Positions 25,478 through 34,284 are shown, counted from the first letter of the stretch. The stretch: 64,000 nt of DNA from Ruoffia sp044336205 (GCA_044336205.1 CP172318.1:682001-746000), one strand, 5' to 3'. Notes: generated by a model from the sequence alone, not told the origin. Program-made: numbers and translations.

Positions 25478-27211
25478 ATGAATTATATCTGGAATTATCT
25501 TAAGAAGTACCCTAAACTTCTAACATTAGACGTGTTTGGAAGTTTATTTTTTGTACTAGTCAATCTAGGACTTCCAACTATATTATCTATTATGATTGAT
25601 AAAGCAATAATACCAGGAAATCAGAGATTATTATATATCTTAGCAATTGTCATGTTAGTCGTAATTATTGCCGGAGCTGCCGGTCGTGCTCTGTTATCTT
25701 ACGCTTCAAGTAAGTTAACTAATATTATGATCCGTGACATGCGTAATGATATTTTTGACTATACACAAAAATTCTCTCACGAAGAATTTGAAAAGATTGG
25801 TGTACCGTCATTAGTGACCCGTGTAACCAACGATGCCTTTGTTCTGATGCAGTTTGCGGAGATGGCACTAAGACTAGGGGTTAATACACCACTGATGTTT
25901 TTAGGAAGTATCGTGATGATTATTATTACAAGCCCATCATTAGCTTGGATTGTTGCTGCAGCCATGCCGTTTCTACTCATCGCAATTTATGTGATTGCTA
26001 AAAAATCACGTCCGTTATCTGAAGCTCAACAAAGCTCATTGGATAAGATTAACCAATACGCACGCGAGAATTTAACGGGTCTACGTGTTATTCGTTCATT
26101 TGCACGCGAAGACTACCAGCAAGAACGCTTCAATAAAGAAAGTCAACACTACACTAGTATTGCTACTAAATTATTCTCTTTAATGGCGACAGCCAATCCG
26201 ATTTTTATGCATATTTTAATTTGGATGATTGTGTTAATTATGGGATTAGCATTAAGACCCTTGGAAGTTGGAGAGCTTCAAATTGGAAACTTAGTTGCCT
26301 TTATTGAATATTCATTTCACGCATTATTCTCAGTCATGATGTTCTCACAACTATTCATTATGTATCCAAGAATGAATGTGTCAGCAAATCGTCTGCAAGA
26401 AATTATGAACACAGAAATATCTATCGATATGAATGAAGATGGTATTACAACTACTGAGACTCATGGTTATCTGAAGTTTGATAATGTTACCTTTGCTTAT
26501 CCTGGAGAAACTGAAAATCCAGTGCTACATAATATTAATTTTGAAGCAAAACCGGGTGAGATGATTGCTTTCATTGGTAGTACAGGAAGTGGTAAGTCTA
26601 CCTTAGTTCAACTCATTCCTAGGTTCTTCGATGTGACCTTAGGTCGTATTATTATTGATGGACATGATGTAAGAGATTATAACTTGAAAGCTTTACGTAC
26701 AAAGATTGGCTTTATTCCACAAAAAGCCTTGTTATTCACTGGAACGATTGGTGATAACTTAAGGTATGGTAAGTATAATGCTTCCGAGAAGGAATTAGAG
26801 CGTGCGACAGATGTTGCTCAAGCAAGTGATTTCATTCATAAAACTAAAGAAAGATACCATGCTTTCCTAGCTGAAGGTGGAACGAACTTATCAGGTGGGC
26901 AAAAACAACGTTTATCAATTGCACGTGCCATCGTTAAAGAACCGGATATTTATATCTTTGATGATAGTTTCTCAGCTCTTGATTATAAGACAGATGCTCA
27001 ATTGCGTCGTCGATTGAAAGAAATTACTACCAAATCAACGGTTCTAGTTGTCGCTCAACGGGTAAGTTCAATTATGAATGCAGATAAGATCATCGTGTTG
27101 AACGAGGGTGAGATGGTAGGTCAAGGAACTCATGAAGAATTAATGGAAAACAATGAGATCTATAGAGATATTGCTAATTCACAAATGAAAAATCCAACAA
27201 TGGCTGAGTAA
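25478..27211 (+). CDS. ABC exporter half-transporter with degenerate ATPase site
   Basis: A 577-residue type IV ABC half-transporter: six membrane helices in residues 1-300, then the nucleotide-binding domain with Walker A GSTGSGKSTL, signature LSGGQKQRLSIARAI and a Walker B IYIFDDSFSALD in which the catalytic glutamate is aspartate. The switch histidine is also replaced (VVAQRVSSI instead of IAHRLSTI). These changes mark the non-catalytic subunit of heterodimeric exporters such as BmrCD, LmrCD and TM287/288. The partner follows 12 bases downstream. Substrate unknown; multidrug or peptide export is typical. Confidence 0.9.
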   Translation: MNYIWNYLKKYPKLLTLDVFGSLFFVLVNLGLPTILSIMIDKAIIPGNQRLLYILAIVMLVVIIAGAAGRALLSYASSKLTNIMIRDMRNDIFDYTQKFSHEEFEKIGVPSLVTRVTNDAFVLMQFAEMALRLGVNTPLMFLGSIVMIIITSPSLAWIVAAAMPFLLIAIYVIAKKSRPLSEAQQSSLDKINQYARENLTGLRVIRSFAREDYQQERFNKESQHYTSIATKLFSLMATANPIFMHILIWMIVLIMGLALRPLEVGELQIGNLVAFIEYSFHALFSVMMFSQLFIMYPRMNVSANRLQEIMNTEISIDMNEDGITTTETHGYLKFDNVTFAYPGETENPVLHNINFEAKPGEMIAFIGSTGSGKSTLVQLIPRFFDVTLGRIIIDGHDVRDYNLKALRTKIGFIPQKALLFTGTIGDNLRYGKYNASEKELERATDVAQASDFIHKTKERYHAFLAEGGTNLSGGQKQRLSIARAIVKEPDIYIFDDSFSALDYKTDAQLRRRLKEITTKSTVLVVAQRVSSIMNADKIIVLNEGEMVGQGTHEELMENNEIYRDIANSQMKNPTMAE

Positions 27212-27223
27212 GGAGGGATCTAG

Positions 27224-28987
27224 ATGAAAGAATTAAAAACATTTGGTAATTTATGGAAATACTTAAAACATTATCGTAAGCAATTGATTCTTGCGTTCTT
27301 AATGCTTTTTGTTAATGTCATTATGACGGTATTAGAACCTTTTATTCTAGGTCTTGCAATTACAGAGTTAACACAAAACGTTGTGGATATGGCTCGTGGA
27401 ATTGAAGGTGCTGGGGTTAATTATGAGTATATCATTATGGTTCTTGTTATTTATTTTATTCGAGGGTTTATTGTTCAAGTCACTAACTATCGTTCAACAG
27501 TATTAGTGACAAGAGCTGTTCAGAATATGACGCGTGACTTACGAGATGATATTATCACGAAACTTCATAAATTACCGGTAGCTTACTTTGACCGCAATCA
27601 ATTTGGAGATATTCTAGGAAGAATCACTAGTGATGTTGAGACGGTATCAAACTCATTACAACAAGGAATTATTCAAATCGTCAATGCTGTTTTATCGATT
27701 GTTTTTGTAACAGCCTTTATGTTGTACTTAAACTGGCAATTAGCACTTGTTGTATTCTTGAGTATGCCTCTATCATATTGGGTAGCACAAACCGTAGTAA
27801 AAATATCACAATCCTACTTTAAACAACAAGCCGATGTTTTAGGTAGAATGAATGGGTTTGTTCAAGAGAATTATACTGGGTTCAACATTATTCGCCTTTA
27901 TGGTCGTGAAGATAGTTCTGTGAAAGAATTTAGATCTATCACCGATGAATTAAGTGATGTTGGTTTCAAAGCGAGTTTCATGTCGAGCTTGATGATGCCA
28001 TTAGTCTCAATCGTTTCACACTTAGCTTATCTAGTTGTGGCTGTTTTAGGTGGAATCTTTGTAATTAGCGGGCGATTGACGGTAGGTAACTTACAAGCCT
28101 TTACACAATATGTATGGCAAATTAACCAACCAATTCAAATGGTTACACAAATTACTGGACTTCTTCAAGCCGCAGTCGCAGCAACACAACGTATCTGGGA
28201 AGTGTTAGATCAAGAGGAAGAATTGAATGAAGTAACCGAAGAGCTTCCGACTGAAATCGAAGGCCAAGTTACTTTTGATAATGTCTCATTCCAATACACA
28301 CCAGAGAAACCATTAATCCGTGACTTCTCTGTTAAAGTGAAACCGGGAGAGACGATCGCAATTGTTGGTCCAACAGGTGCAGGGAAGACAACAATGATTA
28401 ACTTATTGATGCGCTTCTATGATGTAGATAAAGGAACAATTAGCTTAGATGGTGTTGATAACCGCACGGTGTCTCGACAAGATTACCGTAAGCAATTCGG
28501 AATGGTTCTACAAGACGCTTGGTTATTCGAAGGAACTATTAAAGAAAACTTACGATTTGGGAACTTGGAAGCAACGGATGAAGAGATTGTAGAAGCTGCC
28601 AAAGCAGCAAACGTTGATCACTTTATTCGAACTCTACCAGGTGGTTATGATATGCGTATGAACCAAGAGTCAACTAACGTTTCATTAGGGCAAAAACAAC
28701 TCTTAACCATTGCAAGAGCCTTATTATCAGATCCTAAGATTTTGATTCTGGACGAAGCAACGAGTTCAGTCGATACACGATTAGAATTACTCATTCAAAA
28801 AGCCATGGAACGATTAATGGAAGGGCGTACGAGTTTTGTAATTGCACACCGTTTATCAACAATCCAAGATGCTGATCGTATCTTAGTTATGAAAGACGGT
28901 CAAATTATTGAACAAGGAAACCATGACGAATTAATTGATCAAAAAGGTTTCTACTATGACTTATACCAAAGTCAATTTAGTACCTAA
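27224..28987 (+). CDS. ABC exporter half-transporter, catalytic subunit
   Basis: A 587-residue half-transporter with six membrane helices then Walker A GPTGAGKTTM, an altered signature NVSLGQKQLLTIARALL, Walker B ILILDEATSSVD with the catalytic glutamate, and an intact switch VIAHRLSTI. The altered signature would close the degenerate site formed with the Walker motifs of the upstream subunit, while its own Walker motifs pair with the upstream intact LSGGQ. The asymmetry is therefore complementary. The AGGAGG site lies between the two genes. Confidence 0.92.
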   Translation: MKELKTFGNLWKYLKHYRKQLILAFLMLFVNVIMTVLEPFILGLAITELTQNVVDMARGIEGAGVNYEYIIMVLVIYFIRGFIVQVTNYRSTVLVTRAVQNMTRDLRDDIITKLHKLPVAYFDRNQFGDILGRITSDVETVSNSLQQGIIQIVNAVLSIVFVTAFMLYLNWQLALVVFLSMPLSYWVAQTVVKISQSYFKQQADVLGRMNGFVQENYTGFNIIRLYGREDSSVKEFRSITDELSDVGFKASFMSSLMMPLVSIVSHLAYLVVAVLGGIFVISGRLTVGNLQAFTQYVWQINQPIQMVTQITGLLQAAVAATQRIWEVLDQEEELNEVTEELPTEIEGQVTFDNVSFQYTPEKPLIRDFSVKVKPGETIAIVGPTGAGKTTMINLLMRFYDVDKGTISLDGVDNRTVSRQDYRKQFGMVLQDAWLFEGTIKENLRFGNLEATDEEIVEAAKAANVDHFIRTLPGGYDMRMNQESTNVSLGQKQLLTIARALLSDPKILILDEATSSVDTRLELLIQKAMERLMEGRTSFVIAHRLSTIQDADRILVMKDGQIIEQGNHDELIDQKGFYYDLYQSQFST

Positions 28988-29027
28988 TTAATTTATACAT
29001 AAGATTACTTTAGTTTACTTTCATTTA

Positions 29028-29124
29028 TAGTCATTTTGGACTACAATATGAACTAAGAAAAATTAAAGTGACATTAAAGTATTAAACACAGTCACTCATT
29101 TCTAATGGTGTGGCTGTGTTTTTT
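29028..29124 (+). promoter_or_regulatory. Promoter and candidate transcription attenuator ahead of pheA
   Basis: TTTCAT and TACAAT (29042-29047) spaced by 17 bases form a possible promoter. Downstream, ACACAGTCAC at 29086-29095 and GTGGCTGTGT at 29110-29119 form a terminator with a T tract to 29126. AGTGAC at 29067-29072 can pair with GTCACT at 29091-29096, which would block the terminator. Three near repeats (ATTAAAGTG, ATTAAAGT, ATTAAAC) lie between. The ligand or factor is not evident; the terminator might otherwise serve the upstream ABC genes. Confidence 0.5.
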
Positions 29125-29137
29125 TATGGAGGTAAAT

Positions 29138-29992
29138 ATGCTAATTGGTTATCAAGGAGTTGCCGGTTCATATAGTGAAGCAACTTTGCAAGATTATATT
29201 AAAGAACATCATAAAACGATCAATCAATTTGAAGCTATGCCATACTCTGATTTCAAAAGTGTAGTGGATGATTTATTAACGGAACGATTAGATCTGATTG
29301 TTGTTCCAGTTGAGAATTCAACAACTGGAATTATTGCGCGTGTCATGGACTTACTAAGATATCAACCTGTCATGGCCATAGCTGAATTGTACCAACCCGT
29401 TCAGCATTCACTATTAGGAGTAAAAGGTAGTGACGTGAGCACGATTAAAAAGGTATTTTCACATCCAGAAGCTTTATCTCAGTGTGTGCATTTTTTTGAT
29501 GAGTACCCAATGATTGAATCACTGGTCTATGAAGATACTGCCAAAGCGGCATCTTACGTGAAGATGTTAGGTGATAAGGAAGTTGCAGCGATTGCTAGCC
29601 CACGTGCTGGTGAAATTTATGATTTAATTACTTTAAAAGAAAAAGTTCAAGATGAATCTACCAATACGACTCGTTTTTATGTGATAGAGAAGCATAAAGG
29701 CGGAGACTATACAGGTGATTGCTTGAGTATGTATATAGAAACACGACATGAAGCAGGAGCATTACTAAAAGTTTTACAAATTTTTGATGCTTTTAATTGT
29801 AATATGATTAATTTAAGTGCTCGCCCAATTATGAACCGACCATTTACTTATGGGTTCTTTCTAGAACTTTCTATTGTAAATATGTCAACGCCTGTTGATG
29901 TAATGATACAGACTGTTCAACAAGTGGCTGAATACGTGCAGATATTAGGTCGATTCAATCATACAAATCGGCAAGAGATATTTAATTTATAA
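29138..29992 (+). CDS. pheA: Prephenate dehydratase
   Basis: Converts prephenate to phenylpyruvate in phenylalanine synthesis. The start is ATG 29138 with GGAGGT ahead; the longer frame opens inside the terminator. The 284 residues begin MLIGYQGVAGSYSE and contain VPVENSTTGIIARVMDLL, HSLLGVKGSD, FSHPEALSQC and the catalytic-threonine region STNTTRFYVI. A C-terminal ACT domain follows (GALLKVLQIFDAFNCNMINL, ARP), the usual phenylalanine feedback site. It pairs with tyrA 26 bases downstream. Confidence 0.95.
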   Translation: MLIGYQGVAGSYSEATLQDYIKEHHKTINQFEAMPYSDFKSVVDDLLTERLDLIVVPVENSTTGIIARVMDLLRYQPVMAIAELYQPVQHSLLGVKGSDVSTIKKVFSHPEALSQCVHFFDEYPMIESLVYEDTAKAASYVKMLGDKEVAAIASPRAGEIYDLITLKEKVQDESTNTTRFYVIEKHKGGDYTGDCLSMYIETRHEAGALLKVLQIFDAFNCNMINLSARPIMNRPFTYGFFLELSIVNMSTPVDVMIQTVQQVAEYVQILGRFNHTNRQEIFNL

Positions 29993-30018
29993 GATAAGAA
30001 TCGTGAAGGGGAGATAAG

Positions 30019-30882
30019 GTGTTAAATGTAGCGATTATAGGACTAGGTGTGATAGGTGGAACATTCGCAAAAGCTTTTAAAGCATCAGATAGTTCAAATT
30101 ATAATGTCATGGGAATTGATACAAATCCAGAAGCAATTACTAAAGCCATAGAGGCGGGAGTTATTACGGAAGGAGAAGTAGAGAATCAAACAATATTACA
30201 ACGTGCTGATATAGTTATTATTGCTTTATATCCAGACAATGTAGCGACTTTTATTGAAGAACATGCTGATGAATTTAAAGAGGATGCGATTGTAACCGAG
30301 ACAACCGGTGTCAAGCAATCAATTATTGATAAGATTATCCCAGTATTACCAGCTCAGATTGAATTTATTTTTGGTCATCCTATGGCTGGTAGAGAAAGTC
30401 GAGGCTTTGACTATTCAGACCATACCGCGTTTATTGGTGCGAATTACGTGTTAACACCCTTAGAAACAAACAGTAAAGAAAGCTTAGACAGCTTCCAAGC
30501 TTTACTTAGAAGAATTGGTTTCAATCGGATTACTCAAGTAAGTCCGAAGGTACACGATGAGTTAATCGCATATACCAGTCAATTATGTCATGTTATTGCA
30601 ACAGCTCTTATTAATAGTGACCAGGATGAACATAACACAAGCCAATTTATCGGTGATAGTTTCCGTGATTTAACTCGAATTGCTAAGTTGAATGAAAATC
30701 TTTGGTCCGAACTAATGTTAAGCAATAAAGAAGCGTTATTAACTATCATTGAACAATTCGAAAGTAAGATAGATCAATTGAAACAGGCGATTGTTAATGA
30801 CGATAAAGAAAGTTTAGAAAGTCAGTTTATTGAAGCGACAGAGCGTCGAGTGAAGCTTGAAGAAAACGATTTGAAAATTTAA
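30019..30882 (+). CDS. tyrA: Prephenate dehydrogenase
   Basis: NAD-dependent oxidative decarboxylation of prephenate to hydroxyphenylpyruvate for tyrosine. The 287 residues start at GTG 30019 with GAAGGGGAGA ahead. The Rossmann motif is IIGLGVIGGTFAKAF, then DIVIIALYP, TTGVKQSI, FGHPMAGRESRGFDYS and HDELIAYTSQLCHVIATALI, all typical. There is no C-terminal ACT domain, so it is the short form. No other shikimate genes lie in the window. Confidence 0.94.
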   Translation: MLNVAIIGLGVIGGTFAKAFKASDSSNYNVMGIDTNPEAITKAIEAGVITEGEVENQTILQRADIVIIALYPDNVATFIEEHADEFKEDAIVTETTGVKQSIIDKIIPVLPAQIEFIFGHPMAGRESRGFDYSDHTAFIGANYVLTPLETNSKESLDSFQALLRRIGFNRITQVSPKVHDELIAYTSQLCHVIATALINSDQDEHNTSQFIGDSFRDLTRIAKLNENLWSELMLSNKEALLTIIEQFESKIDQLKQAIVNDDKESLESQFIEATERRVKLEENDLKI

Positions 30883-30969
30883 TTTTGAACAAAAGCTTTT
30901 AACACACGGATATAGATTACTTTATGTGCCTATATTTAAAAATAAATTAGAAAAAAATAAGTAAAACAC

Positions 30970-30998
30970 TTGTATTATTAAAAAGTGTGGTGTATATT
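30970..30998 (+). promoter_or_regulatory. Promoter of the leader peptide-BASS transporter operon
   Basis: TTGTAT at 30970-30975 and TATATT at 30993-30998 with a 17-base spacer; an overlapping TATAAT at 30998-31003 is an alternative -10. The leader peptide starts about 30 bases downstream. Confidence 0.6.
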
Positions 30999-31029
30999 AT
31001 AATCACATTAATAAGAGAGAGGTATTCAT

Positions 31030-31083
31030 ATGTTTCCACAAGCAATTATTATTATCATTCAAAACACGGACTTGTTAAGTTGA
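31030..31083 (+). CDS. Isoleucine-rich leader peptide (17 residues)
   Basis: ATG at 31030, preceded by AAGAGAGAGG, opens a 17-codon frame MFPQAIIIIIQNTDLLS ending at TGA. Residues 6-10 are five consecutive isoleucine codons (ATT ATT ATT ATC ATT), followed by two leucines near the end. Its stop lies inside a hairpin, and a terminator follows before the next gene. This is the layout of amino-acid attenuator leaders such as those of ilv operons. Translation is inferred from the ribosome site and codon run, not proven. Confidence 0.7.
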   Translation: MFPQAIIIIIQNTDLLS

Positions 31084-31177
31084 TATTTTTTTATCACTTA
31101 AAAAGTCCTATTCGTTTTTGAATGAATGGGAAGCAGAATACACACCCCATTCTAGGTATCTAGAGTGGGGTCTTTTT
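31074..31177 (+). promoter_or_regulatory. Attenuator hairpins and terminator downstream of the Ile leader peptide
   Basis: TTAAGTTGATA at 31074-31084 pairs with TATCACTTAA at 31091-31100. CCTATTC at 31107-31113 can pair with GAATGGG at 31124-31130, and the same GAATGGG can pair with CCCATTC at 31146-31152. The latter is the left arm of the terminator ACCCCATTCTAG (31144-31155) with CTAGAGTGGGGT (31160-31171), followed by CTTTTTATA. So mutually exclusive terminator and antiterminator folds can be drawn. Confidence 0.7.
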
Positions 31178-31270
31178 ATATTAGGGGGGATCAGATCGTG
31201 GAAGATATTGATGGAGAGATTATCGTGTTTTAATAAAGTTGCTATTGAGTTCATAATTAGGAGGATTTTT

Positions 31271-32269
31271 ATGAAATTATTCAATAAATTTAATTCAGCA
31301 TTCACTAATAATTTATCATTTTTTGTCGCCTTTACCGCAGTGATTGCTTTAGTATTTCCGCATTTTTTTACCCCACTTAGTGCTTACGTTACAATCTTGC
31401 TACAAATAATCATGTTCACTATGGGATTAACGATGAAAGCTTCTGATTTTGCTCATGTTCTTAAACAACCATGGAGTGTGATCTTTGTTGCTTTGTTACA
31501 GTATTTATTTATGCCGGCGTCAGCCTATGTGATTGCAAAACTGTTTGGATTATCCGGTGAAGTGGCTTTAGGATTAATTATTGTAGGTTCAGTACCCGGC
31601 GGTACGGCGTCAAACATAATGGCTCTGTTAGCGAATGGGGATGTGCCATTATCGATTAGTGCGACAACTGTTTCGACACTTATATCACCGTTTGTTACTC
31701 CTTTTTTAATTGCATCTTATGGTGGAGCTTTTATTGATATTGAATTTTGGTCGATGTTTATCTCAATTACTCAAGTGGTACTCGTACCAGTTGTATTGGG
31801 ATTGGTTGTGTCTCATTTCTTAGGAGATAAGTCAGAAAGTGTTAAGACTGTCATGCCATCATTTTCTTCCTTAGCCGTTTTACTTGTGTTAGCAGGGACC
31901 GTGTCGGTTAACCGTGATAATTTATTGAACGGAGGATTATCCGTGGTGCTTGCAGTCATGGTACACCACCTTATCGCCTACGTTGTAGTCTACTTTATAT
32001 ATAGCCTATTCAAAGCTTCAACCGCAACAAAGCGGGCTTGTGCAATTGAAGTAGCAGCTCAAAACACTGGACTATCAGCAAGTTTAGGAATGGCTCATTT
32101 CTCAGCTGAAGCTGCATTAGCTGGTGCTGCAGGTACCATCGTTCATACATTAATCGGTATGCTCTTTGGAAGTTTATGTGCGAAGAAAGATTTGAAAGAA
32201 GCAGAGTCTGTCAAGCGTCAATCTTTCAATGCAACTGAGAAAGTAATTCAAGAATTACCAAGTTTATAG
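31271..32269 (+). CDS. Bile acid:sodium symporter (BASS) family transporter
   Basis: A 332-residue protein with nine or ten membrane helices. The start is ATG 31271 with AGGAGG seven bases ahead; the longer open frame runs back into the terminator. Family signs are GSVPGGTASNIMALLANGDV and EVAAQNTGLSASLGMA, corresponding to the two crossover/sodium-binding regions of BASS transporters. Relatives move organic anions including bile acids, pyruvate and ketopantoate (PanS). Its position behind an Ile leader and before a 2-oxoacid reductase suggests a 2-oxo or 2-hydroxy acid as substrate; that is inference. Confidence 0.88.
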   Translation: MKLFNKFNSAFTNNLSFFVAFTAVIALVFPHFFTPLSAYVTILLQIIMFTMGLTMKASDFAHVLKQPWSVIFVALLQYLFMPASAYVIAKLFGLSGEVALGLIIVGSVPGGTASNIMALLANGDVPLSISATTVSTLISPFVTPFLIASYGGAFIDIEFWSMFISITQVVLVPVVLGLVVSHFLGDKSESVKTVMPSFSSLAVLLVLAGTVSVNRDNLLNGGLSVVLAVMVHHLIAYVVVYFIYSLFKASTATKRACAIEVAAQNTGLSASLGMAHFSAEAALAGAAGTIVHTLIGMLFGSLCAKKDLKEAESVKRQSFNATEKVIQELPSL

Positions 32270-32299
32270 TTAATTATTATTTAGAAAGAAGGATTATAG

Positions 32300-33367
32300 A
32301 TGAGATTAAGTCAAGTAGTAAGACCAGGTTCAGGACAATTTTTATCAGAGAAAGGTGCGCTGCAATATTTAGATGAGAAGCTATCGTTATTCGAACACGC
32401 CGTCCTCATAACAGGCGACAAGTCATATGAAGCATTCTTAAAGCACTACCCATCTGAGAATACATATCCAGTATTCAAATACGATGGAACAGCCTCTCAT
32501 GAAGATATGAAACGCTTATCTGAAGAGATTGGGCATCAGGCAGATTGTGTCGTTGGAGTTGGAGGAGGACGTGTTCTCGATACTGCCAAAGGAGTGGCAG
32601 AACTATTAAATCTAGAATATGTCATGATTCCTACTGTTTTAGGGACATGTGCTGCTTATACGCCTTTGTCGGCTGTGTATCACCCTGATCATAGCTTCAA
32701 ACAAGTTGATTACTACGAACGTGCTGCTCACTTATGTTTGATGGATTTAGACTTATTAGTAGAGTCTCCTAAGAAATATTTCCTAGGTGGAATAGGAGAC
32801 ACATTAGCCAAATGGTATGAAGCGGATGGGATTACAGAACATTTAACTGAAAAATTCTCGGCAATGGTTGAGATTGGTTTAAGAACAGCTAAGCTTACAC
32901 AAGAGATCCTTCTGTCAGACACTCAAGAAGCTTTAGCTAGTATGGATAGATGTGAAGTGACGCCAGCCTTTCAACGAGTAGCTGATACAGTTGTTGCAGT
33001 AGCAGGAACCGTAGGAGGATTCGCTGGAGAATATGGACGAATGGCTGGAGCGCACGCTGTTCATAATGGGATGTCTTTGGTTAAGGAAACCCACGATTAT
33101 GAGCACGGAGTGAAGGTGGCTTATGGGGTTCTTGTCCAATTAGCAGCTGCTGGAAAGTTCGAAGACCTGAAGCAATTACAAAATTACTTAAGATCGAATG
33201 GTTTCCCTACGAAATTGAAAGACTTTGGGGTCGTTGAGAACGTAGAAGAGAGTATGCGTGCTATTGCTGAATTTGCTGCTTCAGACAAAGAAACTTTTAA
33301 TTTGGCTGTTCCTTCAGTCAATGCTGATTTAGTCTACAATGCCATGGTTATGGTTGAACACGATTAA
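32300..33367 (+). CDS. HcxA (YbdH)-like hydroxycarboxylate dehydrogenase, iron-alcohol-dehydrogenase superfamily
   Basis: A 355-residue member of the glycerol dehydrogenase-like branch. Visible are the NAD(P) motif VGVGGGRVLDTAKGVAELL near residues 90-108, PTVLGTCAAYTPLSAVY, FLGGIGDTLAKWYEA and metal-ligand-type histidines in GAHAVHNGMSL and HGVKVAYG. The CAA-x-TPLS and GIGDTLAKWYEA segments match my memory of E. coli YbdH/HcxA, an NADPH-dependent reductase of 2-oxoglutarate and 2-oxobutanoate, better than glycerol dehydrogenase. It follows the transporter by 30 bases. Since 2-oxobutanoate is the isoleucine precursor, the Ile leader makes sense if that is the substrate. Confidence 0.82.
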   Translation: MRLSQVVRPGSGQFLSEKGALQYLDEKLSLFEHAVLITGDKSYEAFLKHYPSENTYPVFKYDGTASHEDMKRLSEEIGHQADCVVGVGGGRVLDTAKGVAELLNLEYVMIPTVLGTCAAYTPLSAVYHPDHSFKQVDYYERAAHLCLMDLDLLVESPKKYFLGGIGDTLAKWYEADGITEHLTEKFSAMVEIGLRTAKLTQEILLSDTQEALASMDRCEVTPAFQRVADTVVAVAGTVGGFAGEYGRMAGAHAVHNGMSLVKETHDYEHGVKVAYGVLVQLAAAGKFEDLKQLQNYLRSNGFPTKLKDFGVVENVEESMRAIAEFAASDKETFNLAVPSVNADLVYNAMVMVEHD

Positions 33368-33402
33368 TTTTTAATGAACATAAAAAATAAAGCATAATAA
33401 AA

Positions 33403-33486
33403 CCGGACTTATATCAAAGTGATAAGAGTAAACTTCACAAATTAACAAGCTTATGTGAAGTTAATCCCACTCTGATATGAGTCCGG
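33403..33486. terminator. Long hairpin between convergent genes, probable bidirectional terminator
   Basis: CCGGACTTATATCA at 33403 pairs with TGATATGAGTCCGG ending at 33486, and an inner stem AACTTCACA/TGTGAAGTT closes the loop; about 30 pairs with bulges in 84 bases. The T content downstream is moderate on both strands, so efficiency is uncertain. Confidence 0.6.
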
Positions 33487-33513
33487 ATTTGTATTTATAT
33501 GTAATGACGTTGT

Positions 33514-34194
33514 TTATAACAACCTTAAGTTTGGTGTCACTTTTTTTGTATTTCTTTTAGAATGATCATGGAGAGTGACACTGTCGCAAATTAAGGCGTC
33601 GAGTTCTTCAAGAATTGAGTTCATCGTAATAGATTCGCTGTCTATTAAGCGTGCTTCATCAGAACTATATTCACAAATAACTAAGGCAGGAGAGTTTTGG
33701 ACCAACATATCATTAGCGATTTTTTGGTCTTTTAGAAACAATTGCTTAACAAAGTCAGACTTATAATCTTGTCTAAAGATCTCAACGTCTAAACCAACTT
33801 CATAGGCCAATTCCAAAGCAGCTTCTTTGTTAAATTGATTAATATCGCCTTCAGTTAGCTCTTGAAGACGCATCAAAAAGTGTCTGCCGATACGTTTACC
33901 TTGCAAACAGGCTGCCTTGTAGGCTAAAGATGCATGATATACTTTGTTGAATACTAAGTTTCTTCGATCTAAGTCTGAAGTAGGGATATTTAATTGATTC
34001 ATAAAATTTTCGACAATGCGTTGGTTATGGAAAGGCAGGATATGTAAATCTATATCTGCAGCCACCAAATCAATTAACTTAAATACTTCTTGCTCACATT
34101 GATAGCATTGTGTTCCGAGAGGATTCACGAATAAAAATATCTCAAAAACTTTAGAAACGCCATTATGTCTATATTCAATTTGATACTGACTCAT
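33514..34194 (-). CDS. spxH: ClpXP adaptor protein SpxH (YjbH)
   Basis: In Bacillus and Staphylococcus SpxH delivers the redox regulator Spx to ClpXP. This 226-residue protein has the DsbA-like thioredoxin fold of the family: an N-terminal strand then NPLGTQCYQCEQE with a CxxC at about 32-35, LHILPFHN, an inserted helical domain, and NSPALVICEY in the C-terminal half. The call rests also on synteny: yjbH, yjbK, yjbM, yjbN and yjbO homologues follow in order, as in Bacillus. It is divergent from relQ with the CYTH gene between. AGGAGGAG lies ahead of the ATG. Confidence 0.85.
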   Translation of the reverse strand: MSQYQIEYRHNGVSKVFEIFLFVNPLGTQCYQCEQEVFKLIDLVAADIDLHILPFHNQRIVENFMNQLNIPTSDLDRRNLVFNKVYHASLAYKAACLQGKRIGRHFLMRLQELTEGDINQFNKEAALELAYEVGLDVEIFRQDYKSDFVKQLFLKDQKIANDMLVQNSPALVICEYSSDEARLIDSESITMNSILEELDALICDSVTLHDHSKRNTKKVTPNLRLL

Positions 34195-34284
34195 AAGATT
34201 AATCTCCTCCTTTCTATATGATGATTCCTAACTGTATACTAGCAAAAATTTTTTTTAATGGCTAACAATAGGCTTGTGCAATGA

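Noticed and set aside
31118..31270. Longer N-terminus for the BASS transporter
   Set aside because: It runs through the terminator hairpin and lacks a ribosome site; AGGAGG supports the ATG at 31271.
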